64,000 nucleotides of DNA from Salipaludibacillus sp047795645 (GCF_047795645.1 NZ_CP181045.1:1364001-1428000); one strand, 5' to 3'. Positions 34,736 through 44,147 are shown, counted from the first letter of the stretch. The notes: a model not told the origin generated them from the letters alone. Translations and numbers: made by a program.

Positions 34736-34902
34736 TGAACTCCCTCCCCCAAAATTAAAATTGTAAATTAAAGTAAACTACCATATAGTTGTGTATCCTT
34801 ATTAAAGCATTCTGATACTATGTGGATAGGTTACACTTGATTAGACAAATCAGTTAAGGTCAGTTAGACTTGGTTCAAATAAATAACCGAGGAGAATGAA
34901 AT

Positions 34903-35187
34903 ATGACCAAACGAGTAAGAAGAAGCTTTTCTAAGGAGTTCAAAGAACAAATTGTTCAGTTGCATGCATCTGGAAAGCCTCGAGCTGAAATTATCAAAGA
35001 ATATGAGTTGACGCCATCTGCCTTTGACAAATGGGTTCGGCAACACCAGGACAGTGGCTCGTTCAAAGAACAAGATAACCGCACGCCTGAGCAGGAAGAG
35101 TTGATCGAACTAAGGAAAAGAAATCAAAAGCTTGAAATGGAGAATGATATTTTAAAGCAAGCCGCGCTGATCATGGGACGAAAGTAG
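34903..35187 (+). CDS. IS3-family transposase OrfA
   Basis: 94 residues, identical to the OrfA of the left copy. The slippery heptamer T-TTA-AAG lies at 35151-35157 in frame, 10 codons before the stop. A -1 slip there enters the OrfB frame. Confidence 0.95.
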   Translation: MTKRVRRSFSKEFKEQIVQLHASGKPRAEIIKEYELTPSAFDKWVRQHQDSGSFKEQDNRTPEQEELIELRKRNQKLEMENDILKQAALIMGRK

Positions 35188-35189
35188 AT

Positions 35190-36014
35190 GTGATTCGAAA
35201 CAACCGTCACAAATACTCGGTATCAGCAATGTGCGCCGTCCTACAACTTGCCCGAAGTACGTATTATTATGAAGCGAAAATACGTGATAACCAAGACGAA
35301 GATTTGACAACATTGATCGTTGATATCTTTCAAACCAACCGAAATATCTACGGTCAGAGAAAGATCAAGAAAGAACTTGGAAAACTTGGCTGGACGGTTT
35401 CCCGACGCAGAATTGGCCGTATCATGACAGAGCAAGGTCTTGTTTCAAAGTATACTGTTGCCCAATATAAGCCTAGAAAAACGACGTGTAATGAGTCAAA
35501 AACCGGTAATGTATTAAACCGTGAGTTTGAACAGGATCAGGAACTCAAAGTGATTGTGAGTGATTTAACATACGTTCGAGTGCAGCAGAAATGGCATTAT
35601 ATTTGTGTGTTGGTAGATTTATATAATCGTGAAATTATCGGCTATAGCGCAGGTTCTCATAAAAGTGCTGAGTTAGTTCAGCGTGCCTTCGCCTCGGTGA
35701 AATACAATCTTCATCGCCTCGAACTGTTTCATACAGACCGAGGTAGTGAGTTTAAGAACAAACTCATTGATCAGGCACTAAAAACCTTTGATATCAAACG
35801 TTCATTGAGTGAGAAAGGAACACCACATGACAATGCCGTCGCTGAAGCCACATTTAAGACAATCAAAACGGAGTTTGTTCGCGGGGCGGTTTTCGCTAAC
35901 CAACACGAACTTGACCTGGAACTTTTTGATTACGTTCATTGGTTTAACAACATTCGAATTCATGGGTCATTAGATTACTTAACACCTACTGAATACAAGT
36001 TCGTGAACCTTTAA
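35190..36014 (+). CDS. IS3-family transposase OrfB
   Basis: 274 residues with the DDE integrase core, complete. Its frame is open upstream to the slippery site, supporting an OrfAB fusion. The GTG at 35190 has no good ribosome site, consistent with frameshift expression. Confidence 0.95.
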   Translation: MIRNNRHKYSVSAMCAVLQLARSTYYYEAKIRDNQDEDLTTLIVDIFQTNRNIYGQRKIKKELGKLGWTVSRRRIGRIMTEQGLVSKYTVAQYKPRKTTCNESKTGNVLNREFEQDQELKVIVSDLTYVRVQQKWHYICVLVDLYNREIIGYSAGSHKSAELVQRAFASVKYNLHRLELFHTDRGSEFKNKLIDQALKTFDIKRSLSEKGTPHDNAVAEATFKTIKTEFVRGAVFANQHELDLELFDYVHWFNNIRIHGSLDYLTPTEYKFVNL

Positions 36015-36279
36015 AAATTTGTTTGATTTAGTGTTGATATACCATTATAAACCTTAACAGGGATTTAGTTCCATACTTTAGGAAGAATGAAGGGAAGATG
36101 TCCCACTTAAATTTAATTATAACAAAAATCCTGACAGCTAGTGTCAGGGAATGGAAGTTCTTATGTTATAAATACAAAACGAATAACACCCTAACGATTG
36201 AAATTTTCTCAATCGGCTCTTCAAAGGGATGTTCCTTTTGGTTCAAGTAAATCGGAATCTACAAACTCAATAAAATGAT

Positions 36280-36530
36280 AGATGATATAAGGTGCCAATA
36301 GTGTGTAATCTAATGGCACCTTTTGCACTTGTTATAATTTTAATCATTAACTTTAATGAATTATGAAATTCTATTGAATAATCGCGCCTTGATGCTGAAA
36401 AATCGTAACTAAAAGAATGAAAGGTTTTAGCACATTCGCTTCTTGGACTAATTATTAAATAGTTCGAGATGTCTTAAAAAAAGAGATAGAATTTAAACCG
36501 ATATATTAAACTGCTTTAGGCCAATAACCA
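36280..36530 (-). pseudogene. 3' remnant of an aspartyl-protease gene with its terminator
   Basis: 36507-36530 on minus reads VIGLKQFNISV-stop, matching the VIDLKQFNLSV end of 47847-48230. The AAGGTGCCAATAG...GGCACCTT hairpin (about 36290-36322) matches that gene's terminator at 47784-47817. The rest of the gene is gone, replaced by the M48 protease gene. Confidence 0.6.
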
Positions 36531-36532
36531 CT

Positions 36533-37408
36533 TTATGCTGAAGTACCTTGGGACAGCTTCTGAAGATTAGCAATGCGGTCGTCCGGATCAGGATGACTGG
36601 AAACTAAATTAGCCCAGAGCCCTTTTGTTTCACCCGTCTCAAAATCATTAAAACTGTCCAGGACATAGGTTAAATCATTCCCATAGCCGCAATTATATGC
36701 AAACTCATCGGCTAAATATTCATTTTGTCTGGAGGAATGCATCACAAGGGCAATGCCGATTTTCGTCCAGATCCACATCATAGCTACCAACAGGACATCA
36801 ACGAAAAATGTAATGATTGCCGTACTGATACTCCTTGACATGATGCTTGCCATAATGCCTGCCACAACGAAAAATATACGGTATAAGATAAAAATACCTG
36901 TCACAATCATATTCCCCACTGCTATAATCAGGACAAGATCTGTATCCTTATTTGATAAATGACCAAACTCATGAGCAAGTGTGGCTTTAATCTGTTCATC
37001 CGAGTAATCTAAAAAACCTTTCGTTACACAAATTGTCTTTCGTCCTGTGGCAAAAGCATTCGGTGTTTTATCCTTACTCATAAATAACTGAATATCATCA
37101 GGAAGATTCGGATCCAATTCCTTCGCCTTATCATACACCTCTTCAAAAAGAGGCATGAGCCTGTCTTTGTGCTCTTGGCGAACAATCTGTTTACAGCCCT
37201 GTTGAAGACGCAGAATCCATTCGCCTGCAGGTGACAATGCCACCGATAATGAGAATAAATACACCAGTGTCCCGAACACAAACCCTTCAATACTCATAAA
37301 CCCGCCAAACAAAAAAATCACGACCATTGTGTTCAGAACAAGGTAAATTGTCACACCTACGTTACTTCTTTTTCGTAACCTCTTGGAAAAATCACCAATA
37401 TACGTCAT
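36533..37408 (-). CDS. M48-family (HtpX-like) membrane metalloprotease
   Basis: 291 residues. Two N-terminal hydrophobic segments, then ATLAHEFGHLSNKD (HExxH zinc motif, about residue 147), two further hydrophobic segments, and a conserved NEYLADEFAY with the third zinc Glu. VSSHPDPDDRIANL near the end is typical of HtpX. It faces the cytoplasm by family. It sits in a region of decayed phage-type genes and may have come in with it. No ribosome site stronger than GGGGG at the ATG. Confidence 0.92.
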   Translation of the reverse strand: MTYIGDFSKRLRKRSNVGVTIYLVLNTMVVIFLFGGFMSIEGFVFGTLVYLFSLSVALSPAGEWILRLQQGCKQIVRQEHKDRLMPLFEEVYDKAKELDPNLPDDIQLFMSKDKTPNAFATGRKTICVTKGFLDYSDEQIKATLAHEFGHLSNKDTDLVLIIAVGNMIVTGIFILYRIFFVVAGIMASIMSRSISTAIITFFVDVLLVAMMWIWTKIGIALVMHSSRQNEYLADEFAYNCGYGNDLTYVLDSFNDFETGETKGLWANLVSSHPDPDDRIANLQKLSQGTSA

Positions 37409-37639
37409 AATGTCCCCCTTTTACGATCAATTCTTTAGTACTATGACTTAAGACTAGTATAATTTGTGTGATTTTTCGATAGTTTCGACATAAAAAGACA
37501 TTTTTTTCATTTTTATAGCAAAAAGTCCTAGTATATATTCAGTTAAATTACAATGCGGTTCCATGCAAATAACGATTTATATTAAAAACCAATACCTGCG
37601 TTATGCCTTTAAACTAGCGAATTTACGAACCTGGTAGCC

Positions 37640-37790
37640 ACTGCCTATGAAACACAGAAGGCAACGTTCTCTTTCATATGACCCATCGCGATGTTTAAGA
37701 CAAATGCGTTTTTGCCAATCGATGGTCTAGCGGCGCCGATGGTTAATTGTCCTTCACTGTGGCCATTCTTCAGTGGAAATCTCGATAAGA
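37640..37790 (-). pseudogene. DnaB helicase fragment
   Basis: On minus it reads HSEGQLTIGA(A)RPSIGK..FVLNIAMGHMKEN, matching the Walker A region of the DnaB at 44702-46030 (GQFIIVAARPSVGKTAFALNVAMGHMKEN), with several changes. About 50 codons remain. Nothing else is seen in 37409-37859. Confidence 0.75.
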
Positions 37791-37811
37791 AAATAACTTA
37801 ATACTAAGTCG

Positions 37812-37846
37812 TAAAAAGTAAAAACTCTCTAGAATAATCTAGAGAG
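37812..37846 (-). terminator. Terminator of the toxin-antitoxin pair
   Basis: CTCTCTAGA / TCTAGAGAG followed on minus by TTTTTACTTTTT. Confidence 0.75.
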
Positions 37847-37859
37847 CTACACGTTAGAA

Positions 37860-38118
37860 CTATTTATAAATATCTCCACGATTTCCTAATGCTTCGATTT
37901 AGACTATTTGCTCTTGATGATCAATAGATCACACGGTAACTCCCGATTCTTACTCTATACAAACACCTATGCCCTTTGAGACTCTTAATATCCCCTTCAG
38001 GAGGAATGGATAAAAGTCCTTTTAATGCAGTTATAATTCTCTCTTGGGTGTTTTTATCTAATTTAGCTATGAATTTAACTGCGGACTTATGGTAAATCAA
38101 CTTGTAGTCCGAATTCAC
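37860..38118 (-). pseudogene. RelE/ParE-type toxin, frameshifted near its C-terminus
   Basis: From GTG 38118 the frame reads VNSDYKLIYHKSAVKFIAKL... to RIGSYRVIY, then hits TGA at 37921. In the next frame IDHQEQIV-stop-IEALGNRGDIYK continues the RelE fold to 37860. So a frameshift and an internal TAA cut off the last 22 residues, which in RelE relatives carry residues needed for mRNA cleavage. It overlaps the antitoxin gene. Confidence 0.8.
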
Positions 38119-38347
38119 GCTTCGCATCCTCTCCTGAAAAGTATCCATCTTTACTTTCTAACTGCTTGAGTTCTTCTTCTGTTAATGGATCATTGTCACT
38201 TTCTAATTCATCAATCTTTTGCCACGATTCAGGCTTTTTGTTCTTAGAACGCTCAACCAAAAATTCCATAAAGTCAAAGGCTGCTTTCTTATCTTCAGCA
38301 CTTAAAGATTCCACCATCTTATATAAATCTTCCTTACGAATAGCCAT
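38087..38347 (-). CDS. Antitoxin partner of the RelE-like toxin (DUF2281-like)
   Basis: 86 residues. LYKMVESLSAEDKKAAFDFMEFLVERS (residues 6-35) is a helical dimerisation region like DUF2281, followed by an acidic, likely disordered C-terminus that would wrap the toxin. The ATG at 38347 has AAAGGTGGTG. Intact although the toxin is broken. Confidence 0.78.
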   Translation of the reverse strand: MAIRKEDLYKMVESLSAEDKKAAFDFMEFLVERSKNKKPESWQKIDELESDNDPLTEEELKQLESKDGYFSGEDAKREFGLQVDLP

Positions 38348-38404
38348 TTCCACACCACCTTTGTCTCAATATATTTCTATCTAGCTTTACGCTGAATTCT
38401 CATA

Positions 38405-38560
38405 ATTCGCAACCAGGGGGACGGTTCGGGACTGCTGATAAAGTAGAACTTTTTAAAAGCGAAAAACACTTAGAGAAAAACGAGCCTTGAGAATCGATAA
38501 CCGAGGGGACGGTTCCTTCGATTCGGGGACAGAGGTCTCTTGTCCCCGTTACGATAATAA
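38405..38560. repeat. GGGACGGTTC/GGGACA-type dispersed repeats
   Basis: Contains GGGGGACGGTTCGGGAC, GGGGACGGTTCC and GGGGACAGAGGTCTCTTGTCCCC. The block GGGACTGCTGATAAAGT...TTTTTAAAAGCGAAAAACAC recurs inverted at 55760-55835. Confidence 0.7.
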
Positions 38561-38637
38561 AACATTCTCCATCATAAATCTTGTATCAAAGATCCGCAAA
38601 ATTTCGTTCAATTTAAAACTCCCAACTTGCTGCAAAA

Positions 38638-38679
38638 CTAAAAAACCTCTGAATCTCACTGCCAGCAAGATTCAAAGGC
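38638..38679 (-). terminator. Rho-independent terminator
   Basis: CCTTTGAATCT / AGATTCAGAGG with a TTTTTT tail on minus. Confidence 0.75.
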
Positions 38680-38693
38680 TTCTCCTATGCTCG

Positions 38694-38790
38694 TTCAACG
38701 TAGTGCTCTTCCGTCTCGATTTTCTCCAAAGGATCTAGAACTACCTGGCCTTCTACTATGGCTTTATAGAGGGGCAAATGGTTCACTGTT
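38694..38790 (-). pseudogene. C-terminal fragment of a phage-type small ORF
   Basis: On minus: VNHLPLYKAIVEGQVVLDPLEKIE..., matching LNPHIAAYKAKVEGQVVPGK at 44486-44626. The upstream part is gone. It is followed by the terminator at 38638. Confidence 0.55.
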
Positions 38791-38919
38791 CCCTGACTCT
38801 CTGGACGTGGTACTGTGTCCCATATTCTACATGCGGTTATTACTTGTTTAATCCGTCCATTCAGTATGGTCCATCAGGGCACTGTTTGTCCATAAACAGT
38901 ATCTATCTGGCCCCCATGC

Positions 38920-39981
38920 TTATGCTCTTGTCCGGTAGTTTAGATTATGATTCTTTAACGTTTTATCTTTTCCGAATAAAAAGTGCTTCTCCATATCTGG
39001 TGAATATTTAGAATTAATGGTTTTGATTCCTGCTGCTTCTGCTACTGCCCTCAGCATGGCTGGTGATGCTCCACAACAAAGGCCAATATAATTAACACCA
39101 ATATTTTGTGCTTCTTTTGCCCAATCCGCTAATTCATATCGGTTATGGTAAAGAGGATCTAACGAAGTTGGGAAAGTTGTTTCAGTCGGCAGGGAACAAC
39201 TGCATCCTCCATCAGGTAAATTAAAGAATGTTGGGTGTTCTTCCGTAGTTCGATATGGAATTGGTAATCCACCGATAAAACCTTCTACCACTTCTCTAAT
39301 TCTCTTTAGGTATGGCTGCATCGTATCTGGACCACGGAAACAGTTCATTCCTACAACTAACGCACCTTTTTCTGAGAGAATTTTACAGGATTCTTCTACC
39401 GTATAACCCTCTCTCAATATATTCTCGCCCATCAACCCAAATGTAACAACTGCTGGCAAGTCTTGTTTTTGAATTTCTTCTAACGCAATAAGAGCCTCTT
39501 CGTGGTAATAAAAGGTTTCTGCATGTATAAAATCTACGCCTTCTTCTTTACACCACTTAACCATCTCCGCAAACATACTTCTTACTTTTGCAATAGAATC
39601 AGGATCTTGAGGATCAAAAATGTTCGTATTTGAAATGTTACCTGCCACTAATGCTTCTTCTATAGGATGTTCTTTTGCTACTTCCTTCGCCAAACGGATT
39701 GCACTTCGATTCAATGGCTCAAGTAAATCTTCTTTACCTATAATTCTCATTTTTTCACGGTGGGCATTATATGTGAAAGCTAAAATAACATCTGAACCAG
39801 CATTCATGTAATCTCGATATATTTGTTTTAAAACATCTGGGTGTTCCAAAGCTACTTCCGGTACGAAAGATCCTGCTTGTAAATATCCTCTGCGTTCCAT
39901 TTCAAACAAATACCCTTCGCCTACAATGACAGTGCCCTCTTTTAACCTTTGTTCTAAACTTCTTTTCTTCTCCACTACCAT
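38920..39981 (-). CDS. Homocysteine S-methyltransferase-family protein
   Basis: 353 residues of the TIM-barrel BHMT/MetH-N family. Zinc-binding Cys are visible in VGMNCFRG and IGLCCGASP. VIVGEGYLFEMERRGYL and DVILAFTYNAH are the N-terminal substrate loops. AAGGGAGTGG precedes the ATG. It would move a methyl group to homocysteine, from a donor such as betaine or S-methylmethionine; the donor is unknown. A divergent or upstream LysR gene (40078-40998) on the same strand may control it. Confidence 0.9.
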   Translation of the reverse strand: MVVEKKRSLEQRLKEGTVIVGEGYLFEMERRGYLQAGSFVPEVALEHPDVLKQIYRDYMNAGSDVILAFTYNAHREKMRIIGKEDLLEPLNRSAIRLAKEVAKEHPIEEALVAGNISNTNIFDPQDPDSIAKVRSMFAEMVKWCKEEGVDFIHAETFYYHEEALIALEEIQKQDLPAVVTFGLMGENILREGYTVEESCKILSEKGALVVGMNCFRGPDTMQPYLKRIREVVEGFIGGLPIPYRTTEEHPTFFNLPDGGCSCSLPTETTFPTSLDPLYHNRYELADWAKEAQNIGVNYIGLCCGASPAMLRAVAEAAGIKTINSKYSPDMEKHFLFGKDKTLKNHNLNYRTRA

Positions 39982-40077
39982 CTAACCCACTCCCTTTTCT
40001 TTAATCTACGGTTAGTGTAGCATTGATATAGTCATATAGCGTAACACCTAATGTCTATCGTTTGCCATAGTTTTAAA

Positions 40078-40998
40078 CTATAACAGAGTTAATTCGTCGG
40101 CAATCGTTTCTTTTAAATAGTTAATATAAATCGTTGCTAGCGGGCTGTTTGTGACATTTTTGTGTGTAATATAGCCAACCTCGATTCGTTCATCCACCCT
40201 TAATGGAATAGCCACAATATCGTCATCGTTGATATCATAACTAATTACGCCTGTTGAAATCGTATATCCGTTCAACCCTATCAGTAAGTTAAATAAAGTA
40301 GCTCGGTCACTCACACGAATGTTTTTTGGCCTCGAAGCCGTACTCAGTATCTCCTCAGAAAAATAAAATGAGTTATAATCCCCTTGTTCAAAAGATAGAT
40401 ACGGATAAGGATTTAAATCATCTAACGACACAGAATCCTGAACCGCAAGTGGATTGGTAGAACTTATAAACACGTGTGGCTTTGCATCAAATAGGTCATG
40501 AAATATTAAATTTCCCTCGCTTAAAAACTTACAAATCACCTGTCGATTGAAATCATTCAAGTATAAAATGCCAATTTCACTTCGAAGTTTTTTTACATCA
40601 TCAATTATTTCATACGTCCTTGTTTCTCGTAACGTAAATTCATATTCATCATGATTATAGTCTCTTAACAGTTTTACAAATGCACTGACTGCAAAGGCAT
40701 AATGTTGTGCTGATACAGAAAAATGCTGCTGTGGTGATTGCGTCGCATTGGTAAAGCGATTTTCAAGCAAGTCTGTCTGCTCAATCACCTGCCTTGCATA
40801 ACCTAAAAATTCCGAGCCCTCTGGAGTAATAACAATTCCCTTATTCGTACGTGAAAAAATCGTAATCCCCAATTCATTCTCCAATTCTTTTATTGCATTG
40901 GATAGACTCGGTTGACTAATAAACAATTGCTGTGCTGCTTTACTAATCGATCGGTTCCTGGCCACTTCGATTACATATTTTAATTGTTGTAATGTCAT
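40078..40998 (-). CDS. LysR-family transcriptional regulator
   Basis: 306 residues. HTH: MTLQQLKYVIEVARNRSISKAAQQLFISQPSLSNAIKEL... The effector domain includes FSVSAQHYAFAVSAFVKLL and RVSDRATLFNLLIGLNGYTISTG. It resembles CysB/YwfK-like regulators of Bacillus. It lies 96 bp upstream of the homocysteine methyltransferase gene on the same strand, so a link to methionine metabolism is likely. Confidence 0.9.
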   Translation of the reverse strand: MTLQQLKYVIEVARNRSISKAAQQLFISQPSLSNAIKELENELGITIFSRTNKGIVITPEGSEFLGYARQVIEQTDLLENRFTNATQSPQQHFSVSAQHYAFAVSAFVKLLRDYNHDEYEFTLRETRTYEIIDDVKKLRSEIGILYLNDFNRQVICKFLSEGNLIFHDLFDAKPHVFISSTNPLAVQDSVSLDDLNPYPYLSFEQGDYNSFYFSEEILSTASRPKNIRVSDRATLFNLLIGLNGYTISTGVISYDINDDDIVAIPLRVDERIEVGYITHKNVTNSPLATIYINYLKETIADELTLL

Positions 40999-41300
40999 CT
41001 ACTCGTCCTCCCCGCTCCCGTTAATAAATAGTTTTATTGTAGCATAAATAGTTCGTTATCTAAGTAATATCATTGCTCTTGTAAGAAGTAATTTGTTGTA
41101 GAAAAAGGGAAAAAGTTCCTTCCCCCAATGTTCTTTAGGACGATTTTTTAAAAGAAACAAAGGGAATTTATGTTAAAATAAGAATAGAGATATAGGAGTT
41201 TGTGAACATGAGGGACCTATGGTCAATTCTTCTAATTACATGAAATAAATTGAAAATATTACTATGTATGATAACACAATCTATTAACTAGGGGGAAAAC

Positions 41301-42545
41301 ATGAAGAGAATTTGGGTTATTGTTATTGGATTATTTTTTCTATCTGCTTGTTCGACTGATGAGACACGTGGTACAACTTATTTTTTTGAAGAAGAAGAGG
41401 ATGAAGAAAATGAATGGTTGCTACCAAATTCTTATCAAGTAACTTTGGATGAGACATTTGAAATGATTTCAAAATATCAAAGAGGAAGAACTCCAGAGCA
41501 AATGTACTTTTGGCACGAACCTTCGGCTAAAGATTATTCATTTGAACTTGATACAGTGACAGAAGATGTAGAAGAACATGTACCAACCATAGAAATTAAA
41601 CCAATCAATAAATTTGTTTACACTTTAACACATGCGGGTGAAGCCAGTTATTTTACAGAAGATTTTACAGATGAGGAAGTCGAAGAGATTATGGCAGGTA
41701 TTGAAAAGACGATTGAAGAAGATTCAGAGGAACAAGTCGAAGAAATAAAAGAAAGATTCGTGGAGATTGAAGGGTCGGATGCGATAGTCTATACTACGGA
41801 AGACTATGATTTAGAGCCTTTTAAATACATGGTTCAAAGCGAAACAGAGCAAGGTGTCATACGTTACAAATTCATCGGGGAAGTCGAAGATGATTATCTA
41901 AGAGCTACACTAACAATTCCGAGAGATAAGAATGATGAGTTGTTTGAGAACATGCTCGCTTCACTTCAAACAATAACATATAACAAAAATGATTTTGTGG
42001 ATAATCCTGTGGTAGACAACCCAACAAGCTTAGCTTATGAACACTCAGAAAATCTAAAAGGGGGTTATCCAAGAGTAGGATATTCTTTTGACATACCTGA
42101 AACAGCTACATTCAGACATTCTTTTCCAGTCTTCCATACGTATCGTTATACGTTTGCAACAATCTACGAGAAAACCATAGAAAAAGAGCACTTTTCATTA
42201 AATAGCTCAGATTTAGTCATAAGAGTAGAAAAAAAAGAGCATGCGCCAAATCGAGAAGAGGAAATACGACATAGGGCTTTGGGTGAATTTAGAGCATTTC
42301 AGCATGATCAAGCTCGAATAATAAATTACCTTCACGAAGATGAAGAGTTTGATACAGGGGTGTTCACAACAGCTGTACGCGTCGAATTTGACGGATACGA
42401 AGAATACTGGTTTTTAAAGGAAAGTGACGGACATGTATATGAAGTCTCTTTTGATATAGCCTTTGAAGCTCCTGAGTATGATGAATTTCTTGACAGTTAT
42501 TTAAATGTTATACGGACATTTGAGCTGAAAGGTTTAGAAGATTGA
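41301..42545 (+). CDS. Large acidic lipoprotein, unknown
   Basis: 414 residues. Signal peptide MKRIWVIVIGLFFLSAC with lipobox LSAC (Cys17). The mature part is acidic and mixed alpha/beta, with two similar halves (SYQVTLDETFEMISKY... and VGYSFDIPETATFRH...). AGGGGG precedes the ATG. A single gene; no family recognised. Confidence 0.82.
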   Translation: MKRIWVIVIGLFFLSACSTDETRGTTYFFEEEEDEENEWLLPNSYQVTLDETFEMISKYQRGRTPEQMYFWHEPSAKDYSFELDTVTEDVEEHVPTIEIKPINKFVYTLTHAGEASYFTEDFTDEEVEEIMAGIEKTIEEDSEEQVEEIKERFVEIEGSDAIVYTTEDYDLEPFKYMVQSETEQGVIRYKFIGEVEDDYLRATLTIPRDKNDELFENMLASLQTITYNKNDFVDNPVVDNPTSLAYEHSENLKGGYPRVGYSFDIPETATFRHSFPVFHTYRYTFATIYEKTIEKEHFSLNSSDLVIRVEKKEHAPNREEEIRHRALGEFRAFQHDQARIINYLHEDEEFDTGVFTTAVRVEFDGYEEYWFLKESDGHVYEVSFDIAFEAPEYDEFLDSYLNVIRTFELKGLED

Positions 42546-42778
42546 GCAATCGAACAGACATGAACAATTAAACCAAAAATACTACATGGAACCTATGTAG
42601 ATTAAGCAAAAAGTGAAAAAAGTGCTAGAATAGAAAATAGATCAAGGTAATTAAAAAGACCACCGTTTCATTGTAAAATAGAAGGACCTACCACAGAACT
42701 TCTAAATACAAGACTCACTAAAGGATACAAAACGATGGCATATACATTATTGAACCATATTCAAGGGAAAAACGGGCA

Positions 42779-42826
42779 ACCGGAGGGACGGTTCTTCTGG
42801 TTAACTAGGAGAACCGTCCCTCCGGT
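42779..42826. repeat. Perfect 17-bp inverted repeat of the GGGACGG family
   Basis: ACCGGAGGGACGGTTCT (42779-42795) and AGAACCGTCCCTCCGGT (42810-42826), 14-nt loop. Confidence 0.85.
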
Positions 42827-42839
42827 CATGTGAATCTCT

Positions 42840-43300
42840 ATTTGTTATTCTTGAAGCCAATTTCGCCTGATATTTTTGTATATTGTCATTAAGTAATTCA
42901 GAAGCCTCTTCACGATCTTCTATAATTTATTTTCAGTTCCAAATGCTTCTTCAAACTTACTTCTTACAATTCGCATTGGAATTTCTAATTCTAACCATAC
43001 ACTTCTTGTTCCAAATACAAACATAGTATCCCTAGTCCTTCCATTCATCAAAATAAACTGATACATTCAGCGGCATGAAAATTTCATTTTCTTGCAGATT
43101 ATTAATCGTGGTCATGTATTCCTTCCTTAGCTGTCTGATATCTTTCATTTCTCTTGATTTTGTATCAAGGTCTTTGCTCAACCAATACAAAGGTTTAAAT
43201 GGACTTTTCAATGCAACATCTAGCTTTATTAGTAGTAATTTTTTGGATGGTTTTTTATTATTATTCGGTAATTCCTCAACCTCAATATCGAAAAATGATT
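42840..43300 (-). pseudogene. Remnants of one or two small minus-strand genes
   Basis: One frame ends ...MPLNVSVYFDEWKD at 43032 after KSPFKPLYWLSKDLD. Another just downstream reads MFVFGTRSVWLELEIPMRIV, stops, then continues shifted as EDREEASELLNDNIQKYQA. No intact start is seen. Families not recognised; they look like decayed small proteins of one former operon. Confidence 0.45.
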
Positions 43301-43531
43301 ATTTTCACAAAATATGTTGCGTCACCTCTCATTATCTCTTTATATCTATCAATTTCTTTTATTTTGAAATTTGACAAACAAGAAAAGACTACCAAATAAA
43401 TCTATATATAGTATTTATGCATTTATAATGTGTACTACATATTGATTGATAGATATAGTACTGATATAATAAGGAATTAGAAAGGAGGTATTTACCAATC
43501 AATAAATTAAAAGGAGAGGAGGTAATTATAT

Positions 43532-43675
43532 ATGGCTAAGCGTATTAGTAAAGCGAGTATTAATAGTAAAATTCGAAGTGCAAGCAATCAGGCAAAAAGA
43601 GATGTTAGGAGATTAGAACGTGATGTAAATAGAGAGATAGGGAAATTTGAAAGAGAAATAAAAAAGAGTTTTTAA
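43532..43675 (+). CDS. 47-residue basic helical protein, unknown
   Basis: MAKRISKASINSKIRSASN, then QAKRDVRRLERDVNREIGKF and a KKSF end. Strongly basic, likely one long helix. AGGAGAGGAGG lies just upstream, an excellent ribosome site, so translation is credible despite the size. It is followed 126 bp later by 43802-44104 on the same strand and is probably co-transcribed. Confidence 0.65.
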   Translation: MAKRISKASINSKIRSASNQAKRDVRRLERDVNREIGKFEREIKKSF

Positions 43676-43801
43676 TGTGCTGCAACACAATAAAAACTCC
43701 TAGAAAATTGATTAACTCTATATTAACTTTTATGCAAGGATAAAGAAAGAGGGAACGTTAGTTTCTATAAAAAAATAGTGGGAAACGAGAGGAGAATTTT
43801 A

Positions 43802-44104
43802 GTGATAAAAATAGATGATTCAGGCCTAAAAGAATTTCAAAATAAGTTAAAGGAATATGGGACCAATAGCCTTACTTTAGTTGAATTGTTTCATGCTGAT
43901 TTTATGAAAAATAATACTAGATTTAAAGCAATTGATGATATGTTCGCAAGTTCTCCTTTTGAAATTGAAACCGAAGATGACTTTGATGCAATAGAGGATG
44001 GTGAGTTGGATCGATTTATCAAATCAGTTACAAAGTTTAATTCGTGGGAAGAGATGACACAAGTAGCTGCAACCGAGTGGATGAGTAAAAAATTGTTTAG
44101 TTAA
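43802..44104 (+). CDS. 100-residue acidic protein, unknown
   Basis: Starts at GTG 43802 behind GAGAGGAG: MIKIDDSGLKEFQNKLKEYG. Acidic middle (FEIETEDDFDAIEDGELDR), then FNSWEEMTQVAATEWMSKKL. Soluble and helical. Paired with the basic 47-residue protein upstream; opposite charges suggest they could interact. Ends in a strong terminator. Family not recognised; resembles short proteins seen in phage or integrative elements. Confidence 0.65.
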   Translation: MIKIDDSGLKEFQNKLKEYGTNSLTLVELFHADFMKNNTRFKAIDDMFASSPFEIETEDDFDAIEDGELDRFIKSVTKFNSWEEMTQVAATEWMSKKLFS

Positions 44105-44117
44105 TTTATATTTTACA

Positions 44118-44147
44118 GGGCAGTACCTAATGTGGTGCTGCTTTTTT
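44118..44147 (+). terminator. Rho-independent terminator
   Basis: GCAGTACC / GGTGCTGC with TTTTTT, after 43802-44104. Confidence 0.85.

Larger units (their letters stand above)
34823..36044 (+). mobile_element. IS3-family (IS150-like) element, right copy
   Basis: 1222 bp, inverted relative to 26396-27617 and differing at only a few bases. Ends TGGATAGG... and ...ATACCA. Flanking triplets ATG / TTA do not match. Confidence 0.93.

Noticed and set aside
37919..37923. UGA ending the RelE-like frame as Sec
   Set aside because: The homologous continuation is in another frame, so it is a frameshift, not recoding.
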